From: Homalodisca vitripennis
Taxonomy: Eukaryota; Arthropoda; Insecta; Hemiptera; Cicadellidae
Assembly (NCBI RefSeq): GCF_021130785.1
Contig: NC_060213.1
Coordinates: 63,092,001 to 63,156,000, forward strand
Length of the DNA: 64,000 nucleotides
Reading direction: 5' to 3'
Part shown: positions 49,815 through 60,430 of the stretch, piece after piece
Numbering within the stretch: position 1 is the stretch's first letter
Layout: every line of letters starts with the position of its first letter
Made by a program: the position numbers and the translations under genes
The notes under the pieces: model-generated
What the model saw: the letters and a program-made list of their open reading frames with translations, nothing else
Told to the model about the DNA's origin: nothing
Database searches by the model: none

Positions 49815-50474
49815 TTATTCAACACTTAGTTTCCTTTTTAAATTGCACATGTATTTCCTTTTTTGTGGTTTAGCTGTTGTATTAATAGATATGAACCCAT
49901 GAGGTGTTTTCCAGCACTCAAAAACAGAGAGCCTCAAATTGGTTGAAAGTCATGTCAGAACCTACAAAAGTCCTGGAACACTCTCTTTGTATAGTACTTG
50001 TTCATTGTAAACAGACACAACAGATTAACATTGTTTCGTATGACCTGCATATCAACTCGACCATAGCTCTGACTCAGGTAGACACAAGAAATCCCTTTAT
50101 GACGTCCTCTAATGAAATAGTCTTTGATTTTAGTTTGCTCTTCTAGGAGGCAGTCATCAAATACCACAAGTGAGTTTGGTTTGCAGTCATCGATAGAAAT
50201 GAGATCTTGACAGGACGAATAGTAAAACGCTATTTGTCTTCTAAGGTTTTTTTATAATCTACTGTAATGTTCACGCAGATCTACATATGCGGGTTGTTCT
50301 ATTGAACGACTGAACACGTATAGATTCTTAAACGGAACTCCATCTTTGTTGTAAATGAAATTCAATAACAAGTTCGTTTTACCACTCCCAGACGGTCCTA
50401 CAATAAGGACACCGTAACGATCTAGGTAAAAATTGGTCTTCGAATTTATCTTTGCAATACACTTGAATTTCCAT
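49815..50474 (-). pseudogene. Genome-packaging ATPase (FtsK/HerA-like), frameshifted
   Basis: Start ATG at 50474 (MEIQVYCKDKFEDQF). A first frameshift precedes the Walker A motif GPSGSGKT (50375-50398). A stop interrupts the frame near 50255. The Walker B motif LVVFDDC (about 50150-50175) and following YLSQSYGR sensor-like segment are in the 49955-50167 frame, and the C terminus (ECWKTPHGF, ending at 49815) is in a third frame. The total of 660 bases suits the roughly 220-residue packaging ATPases of Polintons, which pump DNA into capsids. GTAAG rather than ATAAG lies 10 bases upstream (CTTACA at 50484-50489). Confidence 0.85.
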
Positions 50475-50521
50475 AGTATGTTCTCTTACATACATTTACA
50501 ATTTAACAGTTTTCGCATATT

Positions 50522-53500
50522 CTATAATGACCCCCATGCTAGGGTTCGGATATTGTGTTCGAGTACGAAACGCTTGTCGTCCTTTGATGAAAGTACCACT
50601 TTATGGTGTTCTAACGCTGTAGAGATTGTGTGCTTGACTCCGAATTGTATTCATCGTTTTGTAGTGCTCGATGTTACTAAACAAACAGTCTTTATAGTTG
50701 CTAAAGGTAATTTCATTTTCAACTACAGCTTTTTTCACGCCCTTAGACCTCTTTATGAAATGGTTGTCTTCTATATTGCTCACATACATCTTGGATCGTA
50801 GTCCTACAAACTCTCGCATGATTCGACCATTAAGTTCATCTTTCATTTTACCCAGAACTTTTTTGTTTACGTGGGGAAGCCCATATTGGTTGGGGTTGGG
50901 GTAGTCACTTGTATCAAATAATCCAATTAAATGTTTCATGTCTTCATAGAAGTTTTTCGTTTTGATGTCATATATCAGGGAATCGGTATCGGTGTACACC
51001 ATTTTTATATTAGATCCATACTTCTCTTTCATTACATTGTAGTGGAAATCATACATCAGTGTCTTTGATATGTCTAGAATACTCATACCTACGTAAATAG
51101 GTTTATTTAACAAAAGTTTTTTCTTACTAAAATGTACAGCAACTAGGTTTTCTGTAAAGATGGTTCGACTCTTAAAGTTCGGTTTGCTAACCCATCTTTC
51201 CACTAATTTGGACTTAGTACCCAAACGAATGTCCACACGATTTCTCATATTTTCCATAGTTTTTCCAAAAACTGAGTTGTTCATAAGTTTGAAAAAGTCT
51301 TTCTCAAAATCATTTTTCGCCTTTGTACGCTCCATGGTATTCAGATTAATGTACGGTTTGCAACCAATTTCTTCGACTGAAAGTAAGAACTCTATGAACA
51401 TGTTTTAGTTTCATACCCAGACTCAAATAAAGCTTTAAATTTTTGTAGTGTACGACATACTTTTCTTTGCCATAGAGAGTTGTCAGAAGCTTTGCCATTT
51501 TCGATCCTGGTGGGACTCTACGTTCTGGAGCGAGAGGTAGATCAGAGTGTACGTCGTGTAGTTCTTCAGGATATTCCAAATCAACTTCTAATATGTAGCC
51601 TGTGGGTGAATCGTCCACTAACTTTCATTACATCGATGTCTGTACTGCTCCACTGAAAGTTTGCATATGGTAGTTTTACAGACATTGCCCACCCATACAG
51701 GTTGTTTGCATCCAAGTACATAAGGTAGTTGTTTGGTTTCGATTTGTCGTAGTCTTTCATGTAGGGATTGTTTGCCTTTCGCATATCGATGAGAACACTG
51801 TGAAATACCACCACGAATACCCTTTTCAACCATGAGTACCATATCGATGTCAGTCAATAGAGACAGTTCGACTTTTGTAATTTTTAGCATTGCGTTCCAA
51901 GCCAAACCCAGGTGCTGTGAAATACCATGCAGGATCTAATTTGTATGTATTGAGACATACATCCCTGAAGTTTTCCATAACATCTGCAAGCAGCAAGACA
52001 TCGGTTTCGTTATATAGCATTGTATATTCTTTCATGTTCTGAATGTTAAAGGCGGTCCATACATCGCACGCATGTTTGTAATCTTCATTTGTTATGTGTT
52101 GTTTATTCAGTCTATTGTAAAATTCTTCTTGACTAGGTAGTGATGTTTCACTATATTTTTCTATACTGTCCATGTAGTCGTAAGGGTACACTCCTTTTCG
52201 TAGCAATAAATTGAGGTCCTTACCATTGTAATATGTTGAGATGTGTTTGAATTGAGATCTAGTCAGATTCTTTGCCAACCTATCGAGACTTTGTGACATG
52301 AACTTGAATGAATCGATGAATCGTAGTTCAATTCCACCTTCCACACTGACCGTAAAGGAAATGTACCTCTCCTCGTTGTTGGGTATCAATGATATGCGAT
52401 TTTCGAACTTACCAAACTCTTTAATGAATAGGTGAGTGTCGTAACCTGCTAAATTATGAATGAAAACAGGAATGAACCTAGGTTTTTTGAAATTGATGTT
52501 ACACTTGTTGTGAGCTGCTCCTCTAAACAAACCCGTCAAATGGTTATGGTCTCTAACACGATCATCACCAAGATAATTTCCACAGATATGACACGTAGTT
52601 GTAGATTCAAACATTTCCTGTTGCTCTTTTGTCATCAACTGCATGGGGACTATTGCTTCACTCTTGTAAAGTTCATTAATCCTTATCGACTCCTCAATCA
52701 ATGATTTTACAAATACATGTGCAGCATCGTCTCCAAAGTATTTAATCGGTGGTTTGGAAAAGCCGTCCTCTGACACCCCATACATACAGAAGGAAATGGC
52801 ATTATGTTTCTGATATTTGATAGTGAACGACTGATGATTACCATTACAATCCACTTTACACACGGTTGACATGTTGAAATAGGTGCTAGACAGCATTCAA
52901 AGTCTGCGTAATACACAAAGGGCACTCTCATTGAGCAATTGAAATCTTTAAATCTAATTACAGTTCCTGGCTCTGGTAGTTCCAATTTCACAGCATCGTG
53001 TGTGTTACAGTCTTCTCTATGCTTGATGAGTAAATCCTCTCTCGTAAAGTGTTGCAAACACCTATTGCATATCCACATCTTATGTCCATTTCGTGAGATC
53101 TGTGAACTAACCAAACGGGACATATCTTTGATCCAGCAGTAGTGAGTGTTTGTTTTTTCTCTGATAAACAGTAGATTAACATGTTTTTCCATCTCGTTAT
53201 CAGTTATTCTCAGCGGGAATATATCGAACTTGTCATCATAAGCATAGACATTAACAGAAATGCCACTAAGTCTTTCAAACTTTGCTATATCATCAAGTTT
53301 CATGGGTCATTCGCAAGTTGCTAGTGCATGAAGCAGCTCTCGTTTGAAAGGTTCGTAATTGCTGATTCTTTCTGGATGAACCTTAACTGGATGTAAAGCT
53401 GCCAGAATAGACCACATAAAACATTTCTGATCTTCGTTTTTTACATTAATAACAGCCTTTTTGGATTGAATCTGTTTTGGTAGAACCACATAGCTGGATC

Positions 53501-54063
53501 CGTGAAAAGGAACGTATCGGTTGACTCTGATCTCCAAGTCTTTCACACTTTTTAGTGACCATTGAGAACCGTTTTGCCTCAAACTCCTCCATCTTAACCA
53601 ACATCTTAAGTTTTGCTGAGTTATAATAGTCAGACAGAGACGTTGTCGAGTAAAGAATTTCATTTTTCGTTTTAAAGTTCATGACTTGAGTCACCTCCAC
53701 ATCGTTTATTATTTTCTTGAATTCAGCATGATAAACCATGTTTACCTTAAGATTCTTTTCTTTTACAGCTTCCTGAAGTTTGTCAACAACGAGTGGTTTG
53801 CATATCTCAAGAAACATTTTTGGATCTTTGATCCCACGTTTGTTCATAATCACATACGTTTTCAATCTTCCCGTGAATGCCGACTGGACTTCTGATATTT
53901 CATCAAGTATTGTCTGTGACTCCTCTGGAGTACGTACCGGAACCAGATGAGGTGTTGAAGGTGATTCTGTTTCAGACAGAAGCTGTCTCTCTTCCATGGT
54001 AGGACTAATCGAATTCTCACTATTAATTGTACTAGTCGGTGTCTCACTAATAATCTTTTTCAC
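50522..54063 (-). pseudogene. polB: Protein-primed family B DNA polymerase, multiply frameshifted
   Basis: Replicates the element, presumably by protein priming. N-terminal part at 54063-53310, then an in-frame TGA at 53307-53309. Exonuclease motif I, YYADFE (about 52896-52913); an HNH/endonuclease VII-like zinc motif with CHICG, DHNHLTG and HNKCN (52500-52600); NLAGYDTHLF; and LLLADVMENF follow. Polymerase motif [13 protein letters not shown] (51680-51720); motif B, KLMNNSVFGK (51264-51290); motif C, YTDTDS (50979-50996). The C terminus ends at 50522 in a shifted frame. I count at least six breaks. All catalytic motifs are still recognisable, so decay is recent or partly a sequencing artefact. 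Confidence 0.92.
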
Positions 54064-54085
54064 ACCTGTAGTAATCTTTTGCGGT

Positions 54086-55042
54086 CTAGTCGGGTTTTCG
54101 GATCATCGCTTCAAGAGCTATATCGTTTGTATTGACCTTCGGTACTTGTTTGACTTCCCTTGGTCGTTTTGGGTATTTCTTTACCAGCATGTTGATGTCT
54201 GGAGTAGGTGCCGGCAGTCTTGGTGTCAGTCTCGTAATGGGTAATATTTCACTCCTGTATCGAGGACCTTCATGAAGTGCTGACAAACGGATATGACGTT
54301 TCGGTTATTGTTTGTGACGGTTCCAGTTGGATGACTCTATTGGTGTTTCACAAATCCAACACATTTTACTTTTAGGAGCTGGTTTGATTTCCATCTTTTT
54401 CAGACGTTCGTTATATGTCATACCATGCTGGTTTTTGGCACATTTCTGAGATTTTTGGTGCCGAGCCATGTTGGAAACCGTTATTTCCTTACTGCATTTT
54501 GGACACGGTTTCTTCTGGGGTTTTATTTGAGCACGTACATCGGTCGGACTAAGCACGTTGTATGTTGGACTCTCTGGGATATGTAGTGGTGAATGGTATA
54601 CAGGACTATATGGTATATGCAGTGAATAGTCTGACTTATCCGGAACTTCAAATGGTGGTGGACCAAGTATTGATATAATTTTCGATGAATCGGGGTGTAT
54701 CCTTTTTACTGGTGGTTCAAACTTTGGAGCGTCAGCTGTAGATGGACCAATTATAGCTCTAATTTTGGAATAGAAATCTGGAGTGTCTAACATAGACAAA
54801 TCAAAATCAGCAATCGCGTCTTGTTCTTCAGGTCTGAGATTTGAATAGGACTCTGGCAACATAGACATATCAAAATCAGCAATCACGTTCTGGAATTGAT
54901 TGTCACTCACAGCATCAGCGTAGTTTTTTTCCAACATAGACATATCAAAATCCGGAGTTTGTCTGTCTAACGTGGACATGCATTTCTTTGTTTTTTTATG
55001 GCGGGACATGGAGGAGTTCCTGACTTCAACACCACACCTTGA
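54086..55042 (-). pseudogene. C2HC zinc-finger protein, possibly the N-terminal part of PolB
   Basis: The frame 54305-55009 has three fingers of the C-x2-C-x11-H-x(4-5)-C type: one at its very start (CSRCGV just beyond the frameshift at about 55030), CPKCSKEITVSNMARHQK in the second half and CWICETP at the end. Between them an acidic motif DFDMSML recurs three times at about 26-30-residue spacing. After a TAA (54305-54307) the same frame continues open to 54086, then shifts into the PolB frame. No TAAG signal precedes PolB itself, so the zinc-finger and polymerase parts may once have been one gene. This is inference. Confidence 0.6.
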
Positions 55043-55265
55043 ACATACTTGTTTTCATCGAAGGAGGTTTTTCATTGAATCCGTTGGAAGAAGCATAAGC
55101 TGGTGGATTTGACGCTGACATACACTTCTTTGTTTTTTGGTGGCGGGATAGGTTAGATGCAGTAACCTCAGCTCCACAATTTGGACATTTCTTGACTGAT
55201 GATCTTCGAAGACCGTCCGTAGCATTGAGAAATGCTGTTTGCTTGCTAGCAGGAGAAAACGCCAT
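55026..55265 (-). CDS. Short C2HC zinc-finger ORF, second tandem copy
   Basis: 79 codons from ATG (MAFSPASKQTAFLNATDG), with CPNCGAEVTASNLSRHQKTK forming one finger, and a C-terminal tail that runs into the downstream zinc-finger frame with a shift near 55030. It is a duplicate of 55246-55476 and includes the duplicated start signal (CAGTAAG, 23 bases upstream). It probably is the true N terminus of the downstream frameshifted protein. Role: DNA or RNA binding is likely from the fingers, nothing more. Confidence 0.55.
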   Translation of the reverse strand: MAFSPASKQTAFLNATDGLRRSSVKKCPNCGAEVTASNLSRHQKTKKCMSASNPPAYASSNGFNEKPPSMKTSMFKVWC

Positions 55266-55546
55266 TATTTATAGAGCTGGCTACTCTCTTACTGTATGGG
55301 TGATTGACGATGGAAAAGGATGAGGTATGGATGCACTTCTTTGTTTTTTGGTGGCGGGATAGGTTAGATGCCGTAACCTCTTCTCCACAATTCGAACATT
55401 TCTTGACTGATGATCTTCGAAGACCATCCGTAGCATTGAGAAATGCTGTTTGCTTGCTAGCAGGAGAAAACACCATTATTATAGAGCTGGCTACTCTCTT
55501 ATTGTATGGGCGATTGACGATGGAAAAGGATGAGGTATGGATGGAT
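55125..55546. repeat. 211-bp tandem duplication inside the Polinton zinc-finger gene
   Basis: Two nearly identical units spanning start signal, ATG and first finger. Landmarks GGTGGCGGGATAGG (55139 and 55350) and TGACGATGGAAAAGGATGAG (55303 and 55514) show a constant 211-base offset. Confidence 0.9.
55246..55476 (-). CDS. Short C2HC zinc-finger ORF, first tandem copy
   Basis: 76 codons from ATG (MVFSPASKQTAFLNATDG), with one finger (CSNCGEEVTASNLSRHQKTK). After the finger the frame diverges and ends 20 bases inside the next copy's start region, because it runs through that copy's promoter. It arose by a 211-base tandem duplication: CACTTCTTTG occurs at 55123 and 55334. CAATAAG lies 22 bases upstream of its ATG. 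It may be a non-functional by-product of the duplication. Confidence 0.5.
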   Translation of the reverse strand: MVFSPASKQTAFLNATDGLRRSSVKKCSNCGEEVTASNLSRHQKTKKCIHTSSFSIVNHPYSKRVASSINNGVFSC

Positions 55547-55634
55547 GAGAATAGGAAGAGGAGTAGGAAGAGGGTGGGTGTGTGGGATGAGTGGAAGGAA
55601 GGATGAGAGCATTATTAATACATTTGACTCTGAA

Positions 55635-56475
55635 CTAGAACATAGTTTTTTGTAACTCTTTTTCATAAAACGATCCTATTATTTCCTCACCAGACTGGTC
55701 TGCGATTTTGTAGGTAACAGGGCAAGTTTTGTTGACAGCCACAATCCGAAAAATTTCTCTTGTCCAATTTCTGCGGTATTTATTTCCAAATACATATTTC
55801 TTTATAGTAATTCTTACACGGTCTCCAACCGAAAGTCTGGGTCTGAATACTAGACATCGTCCAGTGTTTGCGTACATGTTTCTTAAAGTTTGTTCATTGC
55901 TTGAATTCACTTCTGATGGGCTCATCTTTATAGTGCTATGAAATTTACTGTTTATATTGACGTAGAAGCTTCTGTAAATGTGACACCCATCTAAAAGAGT
56001 TTTGAATTTCAAAGTGCACTTTCATTTTTTCATTGAGAGTTCTATGGAAACGCTCTATAATGGCACTTTTTTCCTCATTTTCAGTATGGTATAACTTTAT
56101 TTGATTTTTGTGTAAAAACTCTCTAAATTCCTTATTAACAAATTCTCGTCCTTTATCCGTGTGAAGAAGGTTCGGGGGTTTGTGACCAACCAATTTCGCT
56201 CTTCTTAATATTTTACCAAACGATTTAGTAACCTCTTGTGAGCTTTTAGTTTTTAATGGTTCTGACCACGCATATTTTGAAAACGTATCAATTACATTAA
56301 GTATGTATCTGAATCCATCATTTTCCTTTGAAAACCTAATCATTACAACAAGGTCTGCAGCCCACAAATCATCAATACCCAAAGTTACAATTTTTCTCTT
56401 AGGGAATCGCTTAACCACAGGTTTATGAACCTCTAATGCTCGAAGCAGGATTTCTTTCCGACTTTTCTGCTTCAT
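55635..56475 (-). pseudogene. Polinton retroviral-type integrase, one frameshift
   Basis: Inserts the element, producing the 6-bp duplication. ATG at 56475 is chosen because the longer frame opens with GTG. The catalytic core has ADLV (first aspartate), LLHTDKGREFV (second aspartate) and SAIIERFHRTL (glutamate), with 33 residues between the last two, as in other Polinton integrases. The frame 55945-56484 shifts into 55635-56012, which holds the C-terminal part (RLSVGDRVRI and YKIADQSGEEIIGSFYE), the SH3/chromodomain-like tail region. No clear HHCC zinc domain is seen at the N terminus. AATGTAAG lies 16 bases upstream of the ATG. Confidence 0.9.
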
Positions 56476-56521
56476 TCTATCCACAATACACTTACATTAT
56501 ACCAAACTAGTAATTTATAAG

Positions 56522-56874
56522 GTGCGGTGTCTCGCGCGGCGCGGCGGTGACTGGACAGTGACGAGGCGCGTACCGATTGTTTGTATACTTATAGAAACAA
56601 CACGCGGTGTCTCACACGGCGCGGTGGTGGTGACGGTTCAGCAGTCGCGCGGCGCGGCGGTGACTGGACAGTGACGAGGCGCGTACCGATTGTTTGTTAT
56701 ACTTATAGAAACAACACGCGGTGTCTCACACAGAGCGGTGGTGGTGACGGTTCAGCAGTCGCGCGGTGCGGTGATGACGAGGCGCGTGCCAATTGCTTGG
56801 CGGTGACGGTTCAGCAGTCGCGCGGCGCGGTGCTGACGAGGCGCGTGCCGATTGCTTGCATACTTACAGTAACA
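56522..56874. repeat. GC-rich subterminal repeats with reiterated TAAG motifs
   Basis: Three to four imperfect units of about 80-115 bases built of GCGGTGTCTC, GTGACGGTTCAGCAGTCGCG and GACGAGGCGCGTACCGATTG. Three carry the same CTTATAG or CTTACAG word (56588, 56702, 56863), which on the minus strand reads CTATAAG or CTGTAAG. No partner block exists at the left end, so the element's ends are asymmetric. The plus-strand ORFs here are artefacts of the repeat. Confidence 0.9.
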
Positions 56875-57059
56875 ACGCGTGGTGTCGGTGGCGGGACAGC
56901 GATGACATGCGTGGTGATTCGCGCGGCGCGATTCTGACCACCCGTACTCACACTCTTAGTCGCTCTCTAAAAAATTCTGTCCCAGATTCGGTCTCACACG
57001 GTTTGTCCCCAGAACCGGTCTCGGGTGCGTTGTCCCAGGAACGGCCAAAGTATACTACT
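56875..57059 (-). repeat. Polinton right terminal inverted repeat
   Basis: Reverse complement of 44101-44284, about 98% identical by eye, with one extra base in a G run. It carries the same CTGGGACA repeats in complement. Confidence 0.95.
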
Positions 57060-57065
57060 GTTCAC
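57060..57065. repeat. Right target-site duplication GTTCAC
   Basis: Matches 44095-44100 exactly and lies directly after the right terminus. Confidence 0.93.
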
Positions 57066-57635
57066 CACGTTGGATAAATAACACTTGATTTGTGTACATA
57101 TATTTAATATCTATTCTGATTTAACATCTCAATGCCTTAAAAACATTTTTCAGAGTCAGATATGCAAATATATTTGGAGGTTTTATGTAGGCAATTATGT
57201 AAAGGTTTGTGTTGAAACATATTTATAAAAAATAAAAGAGAATAACCTTAGTAGACCAATTTACACATCGTTACCCCCTTTTTTTTCAGTTATTCCAGTA
57301 TTGTGAATGGAATCTGACGCTGTCACAGACTTCACTCCAGGAATATGGAGCCGAGTTAGTCTGAAGAGGTCAAATAAAGTCGGTGACGAAGAAGTTTAAA
57401 ATTAGCTCTTTTCATAGTTTTGACAACAGAGAATTCCAGACTACAAAATATAGTGTAATCGAGGTGAAGCGATATTCTAATTGTTTTATCAGGTGTGAAA
57501 CTACGTTTGTAGCTGTGTTTTAAAGACCTTACGTAATTCATGTTACGTGTTAAATAATACTCACGAGTTACGTGTAAAACTTCCCCTGAAATAAAGGGAT
57601 TTCAAAGAAATTCCAATAAACCGAAGGACTTTGTG
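57066..57635. other. Unit C noncoding sequence right of the Polinton
   Basis: Continues unit C beyond the insertion. A possible Penelope-like tail remnant (GTCTGAAGAGGTC at 57359) is too weak to call. No gene is seen; the ORF at 57356-57541 has no support. Confidence 0.5.
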
Positions 57636-57875
57636 TTTAAAGGCTTTAATATGCAAGAGACAAAAGACTTATCATATGGAGAGTCATTCACGACAATATG
57701 GGCTCTTCAACACGCCCCTCCATGGAGCTGGTCTTTTGCCTTCGCAGAGTCCTAATTTCTAATAAATGCCACTTCTGCTTCAGTGTTACAACACTTTCTA
57801 CCATAAATTAAATAAATAATATTTTTAATACAAATATAGTATATACACAATATAGAAAATCAAATATATTTTGAA
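57636..57875. repeat. Unit C copy of the three-way conserved island, first part
   Basis: 57640-57765 aligns with 10990-11105 and 28295-28410. The following 57780-57875 is closely similar to 60510-60650 (AGTGTTACAACACTTT and onwards), so this flank was duplicated around the SINE-like insertions. Confidence 0.75.
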
Positions 57876-59530
57876 CTAGCCGTTTCCCGCGGCTTCGCAC
57901 GCGTCTCTTAAGCTTTGCCCGTATATTTCTTTGCCTTCAAATAGTGTTTGGCTATTTAATATACGTAACTGTGTCGTAATTGCAGTTTATCATGTGCAGG
58001 CGCTTTGATAACTTTTATATCTTGCAGTACAGCCTGGTGGTGAGTTACATCAATGGGCCATTGCATATAAACCTTCTAGATAGAAAAATACAAATAAATA
58101 CAAATTTTCATAGTGATCGGTCCAATAGTTTCTGAGTCTATAAAGGAGAAACACACAAACATTCATTTTTATATATTACTAGCGGGCCCGGCGCGCTTTG
58201 CTGCGCATTTCAATAATTTTTTGCAAAAGTTGCCCGCGGCTTCGCAACGCAATTTCCCGTTGAAAACAGTACACTATATTCACTTATTCTTTTTCTATCA
58301 CATTCTAAACATTGCTGAGATAATTGATAGTCGTTCCATCGTGAGCCTCTTGGGCGTATTATGAAGGTATGTACCATATTCCTGCCTCTATCTACCTGTT
58401 ACCCACGGCTTCGCACGCAAATCTTAAGAACCGAAGTCCTTATATTACTTAGTAAATTTTTTTTTTTACTATAATAAATTTTAGATTAAATTAGTTATAT
58501 CTCCGATGCCACGATTGAGCTTGCTTTGTTGTCTCGATCGAGAGAATATGTACACACGGAGTTTTGAGAACCATACTTCTGTCAAAAAAAACAACTAAGG
58601 TTGATTTTATAACATTCTTTATATTTGTAGCCAACGTAAGATAGTAATTATGATATCTGCATTACTCTTTCTGATCAAGCATGAGCATGGTTTATATTAA
58701 ATAAATATTGCAGTTAAAGGTGAATTTTTACGTCAAATTTGAATTGTATTATCTGGATAGTAAAGTCTATGTTTAACAGTGATTGCAAAAACAGTTTAAA
58801 CAAAAATTTGTCGTTTCTCTTAAGCTTACTCTATGCTTTAAAACTATAAGTGTAATATATGTTTACAAAGAACAGCTGATTAAAAATTTGAAAAGACGTT
58901 AACATATGTTTGCTGCAATGCATTTCTTATGGGTATTTCTGTAACCAGTAGGGCGGAATCCTGAATCGGGAAAGGGATGGGCATAGCTTATAAACCTTCT
59001 CCGTGGAAAAATACATATACGTACAAATTTTCATCATGATCGGTCCAATAGTTCACGATTCCATAAAGGACAAACATACAAACATTCAATTTTTATATAT
59101 ATAGATTATTGATCATTGGTGCAATCTGAATTTAAAATTAGGCAATGACGTCTTCTATGCAACCTGCATTACACTACTGATCAAGCACTTTACAATAAAA
59201 ATTTTCTAAATTTTAAATGTAAACAAATGTTTCTGCCTCTTTGATGAACTACAGCTGAAAGTATTAACAGCTGTTTAGTATCAGTTCGCTTTGTATTATG
59301 TGTCGTAGCGCAGTCCGTCGGATCCGATATAAAAACACTCTAACATCAACAACGATTTATAATTAAATAAACTATTTAAATTGGACCAAATTTACTCTAG
59401 TATGTATGCCTATGTTACTTCCAGGAACGTGTAGAATCACTGTACAAAATTTCACGATGTTTTGTGCATTGGTTCCAGAGTTATAACGGAACATACAAAC
59501 AAACATTCGCATTTATATATTTTTGAATAG
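57876..59530 (+). mobile_element. Cluster of SINE-like/LINE-tail repeats
   Basis: Several short elements end to end. One starts ACTAGCCGTTTCCCGCGGC (57876-57905) and ends with AACATTCATTTTTATATATT (about 58178). The next starts CTAGCGGGCCCGGCGCGC (58180). Another starts near TTACCCACGGCTTCGCACGC (58400) and ends near 59105 with GATCGGTCCAATAGTTC and ATACAAACATTCAATTTTTA. A last tail lies at 59440-59530. GATCGGTCCAATAGTT occurs twice. This structure is common to insect SINEs and their partner LINE tails. No protein is encoded. Confidence 0.65.
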
Positions 59531-59639
59531 AAATATTTTGGCTTTTTCAGTAGGGTACCGTACGTATCTAACCTTTTTTTAATTAATTAGTGGGTATTTT
59601 CCCTATTGGAATATTGTGATTAAATATTCAATTTAGCTG

Positions 59640-60430
59640 TAGGATAACTGGACATAAATTTATATTTTTAGTTGGGCGTAACAGAAATAATTACTTAAGA
59701 CACAGTCTTGCAACTTAAACCATATAATCTTTGTTGCGTTGTATCCGGCTTAAAATAATTTTATCGGTACAAAAGTTTCAGGCTAATCAAGTAATTACCT
59801 AATTTCAAACACCAAAAGGTGGAATTTACGACTTTTACGTTTATTACTAAAATTAAATTAGTAAATTATATTAATTTAACCTTAATTATATTGTTAAAAT
59901 TACGAGATTGTTTTTTGCAATTTTAGAATAACCCCTTGAAGAATTGCTGTTTTAAAACCTAAGTTTGGTTATATCTTAACGTAAGCAATATCTTATAGCA
60001 TGATTTTTTTAAAGACAAAACACTATTATTACGTGATCATTTTTTAATTCTATTAGACAAATGTATATGTAGAGGAAGCAATCCACCATTAACTCGACTG
60101 ATGTGTACAATGTGTCTTCCCCGGATGTAAACCGCACCATCAGTCTGGCGTTGGAACATTACATTCTCATTACCTTGAGGGTTTGCTTTACAGGGGTATT
60201 TTACGATACTAGGGTGTGCCGTGCTGTGCTTTGTCATCCTAGAAGTTTACCTCCCATAAATATAAGGTATTACTTTCAGGAATTTCTACACTTAAATACT
60301 CATAATAAAAGTTTGGGATTTATCTAAAATATTAGAGAAGTGTTTTATTAAATGCATTTTTGGATTGTTTCGTAGCCAGTTTAGTCAAAACCAACAATGT
60401 TGATACTGAAAAATGACATTTTACCAGTTG
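59640..60430 (+). repeat. Unit C copy of the exon-like island, inverted relative to 39.2-39.8 kb
   Basis: 60010-60330 matches 5280-5560 and 20430-20680, with GCTTTACAG conserved and the donor word changed to ATAAGGT. 59640-60000 matches the reverse complement of 39440-39800. The minus-strand and plus-strand ORFs here are not conserved with the copies. Confidence 0.75.

Larger units (their letters stand above)
44101..57059 (-). mobile_element. Maverick/Polinton DNA transposon (endogenous virus-like), 12,959 bp
   Basis: Termini are exact: the left end begins AGTAGTATACTTTGG at 44101 and the right end is its complement, finishing at 57059. Both are bordered by GTTCAC (44095-44100 and 57060-57065), the 6-bp target duplication typical of Polintons. 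Terminal inverted repeats are 184-185 bp. All recognised genes lie on the minus strand in the order integrase, zinc fingers, PolB, ATPase, PLA2-like protein, major capsid, basic virion protein, protease, small protein, minor capsid. Most are frameshifted, so the copy is probably not autonomous. Confidence 0.97.

Noticed and set aside
55304..55606. 100-codon plus-strand ORF
   Set aside because: It is antisense to the zinc-finger copies and their duplicated upstream region.
56581..57077. Arginine/glycine-rich plus-strand ORFs near the Polinton right end
   Set aside because: They come from GC-rich subterminal repeats and the terminal repeat, with no recognisable domain.
57300..57540. Penelope-like tail right of the Polinton
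   Set aside because: Only a CTGAAGA-type word is present, without the palindrome or an AT tract; the resemblance is too weak.
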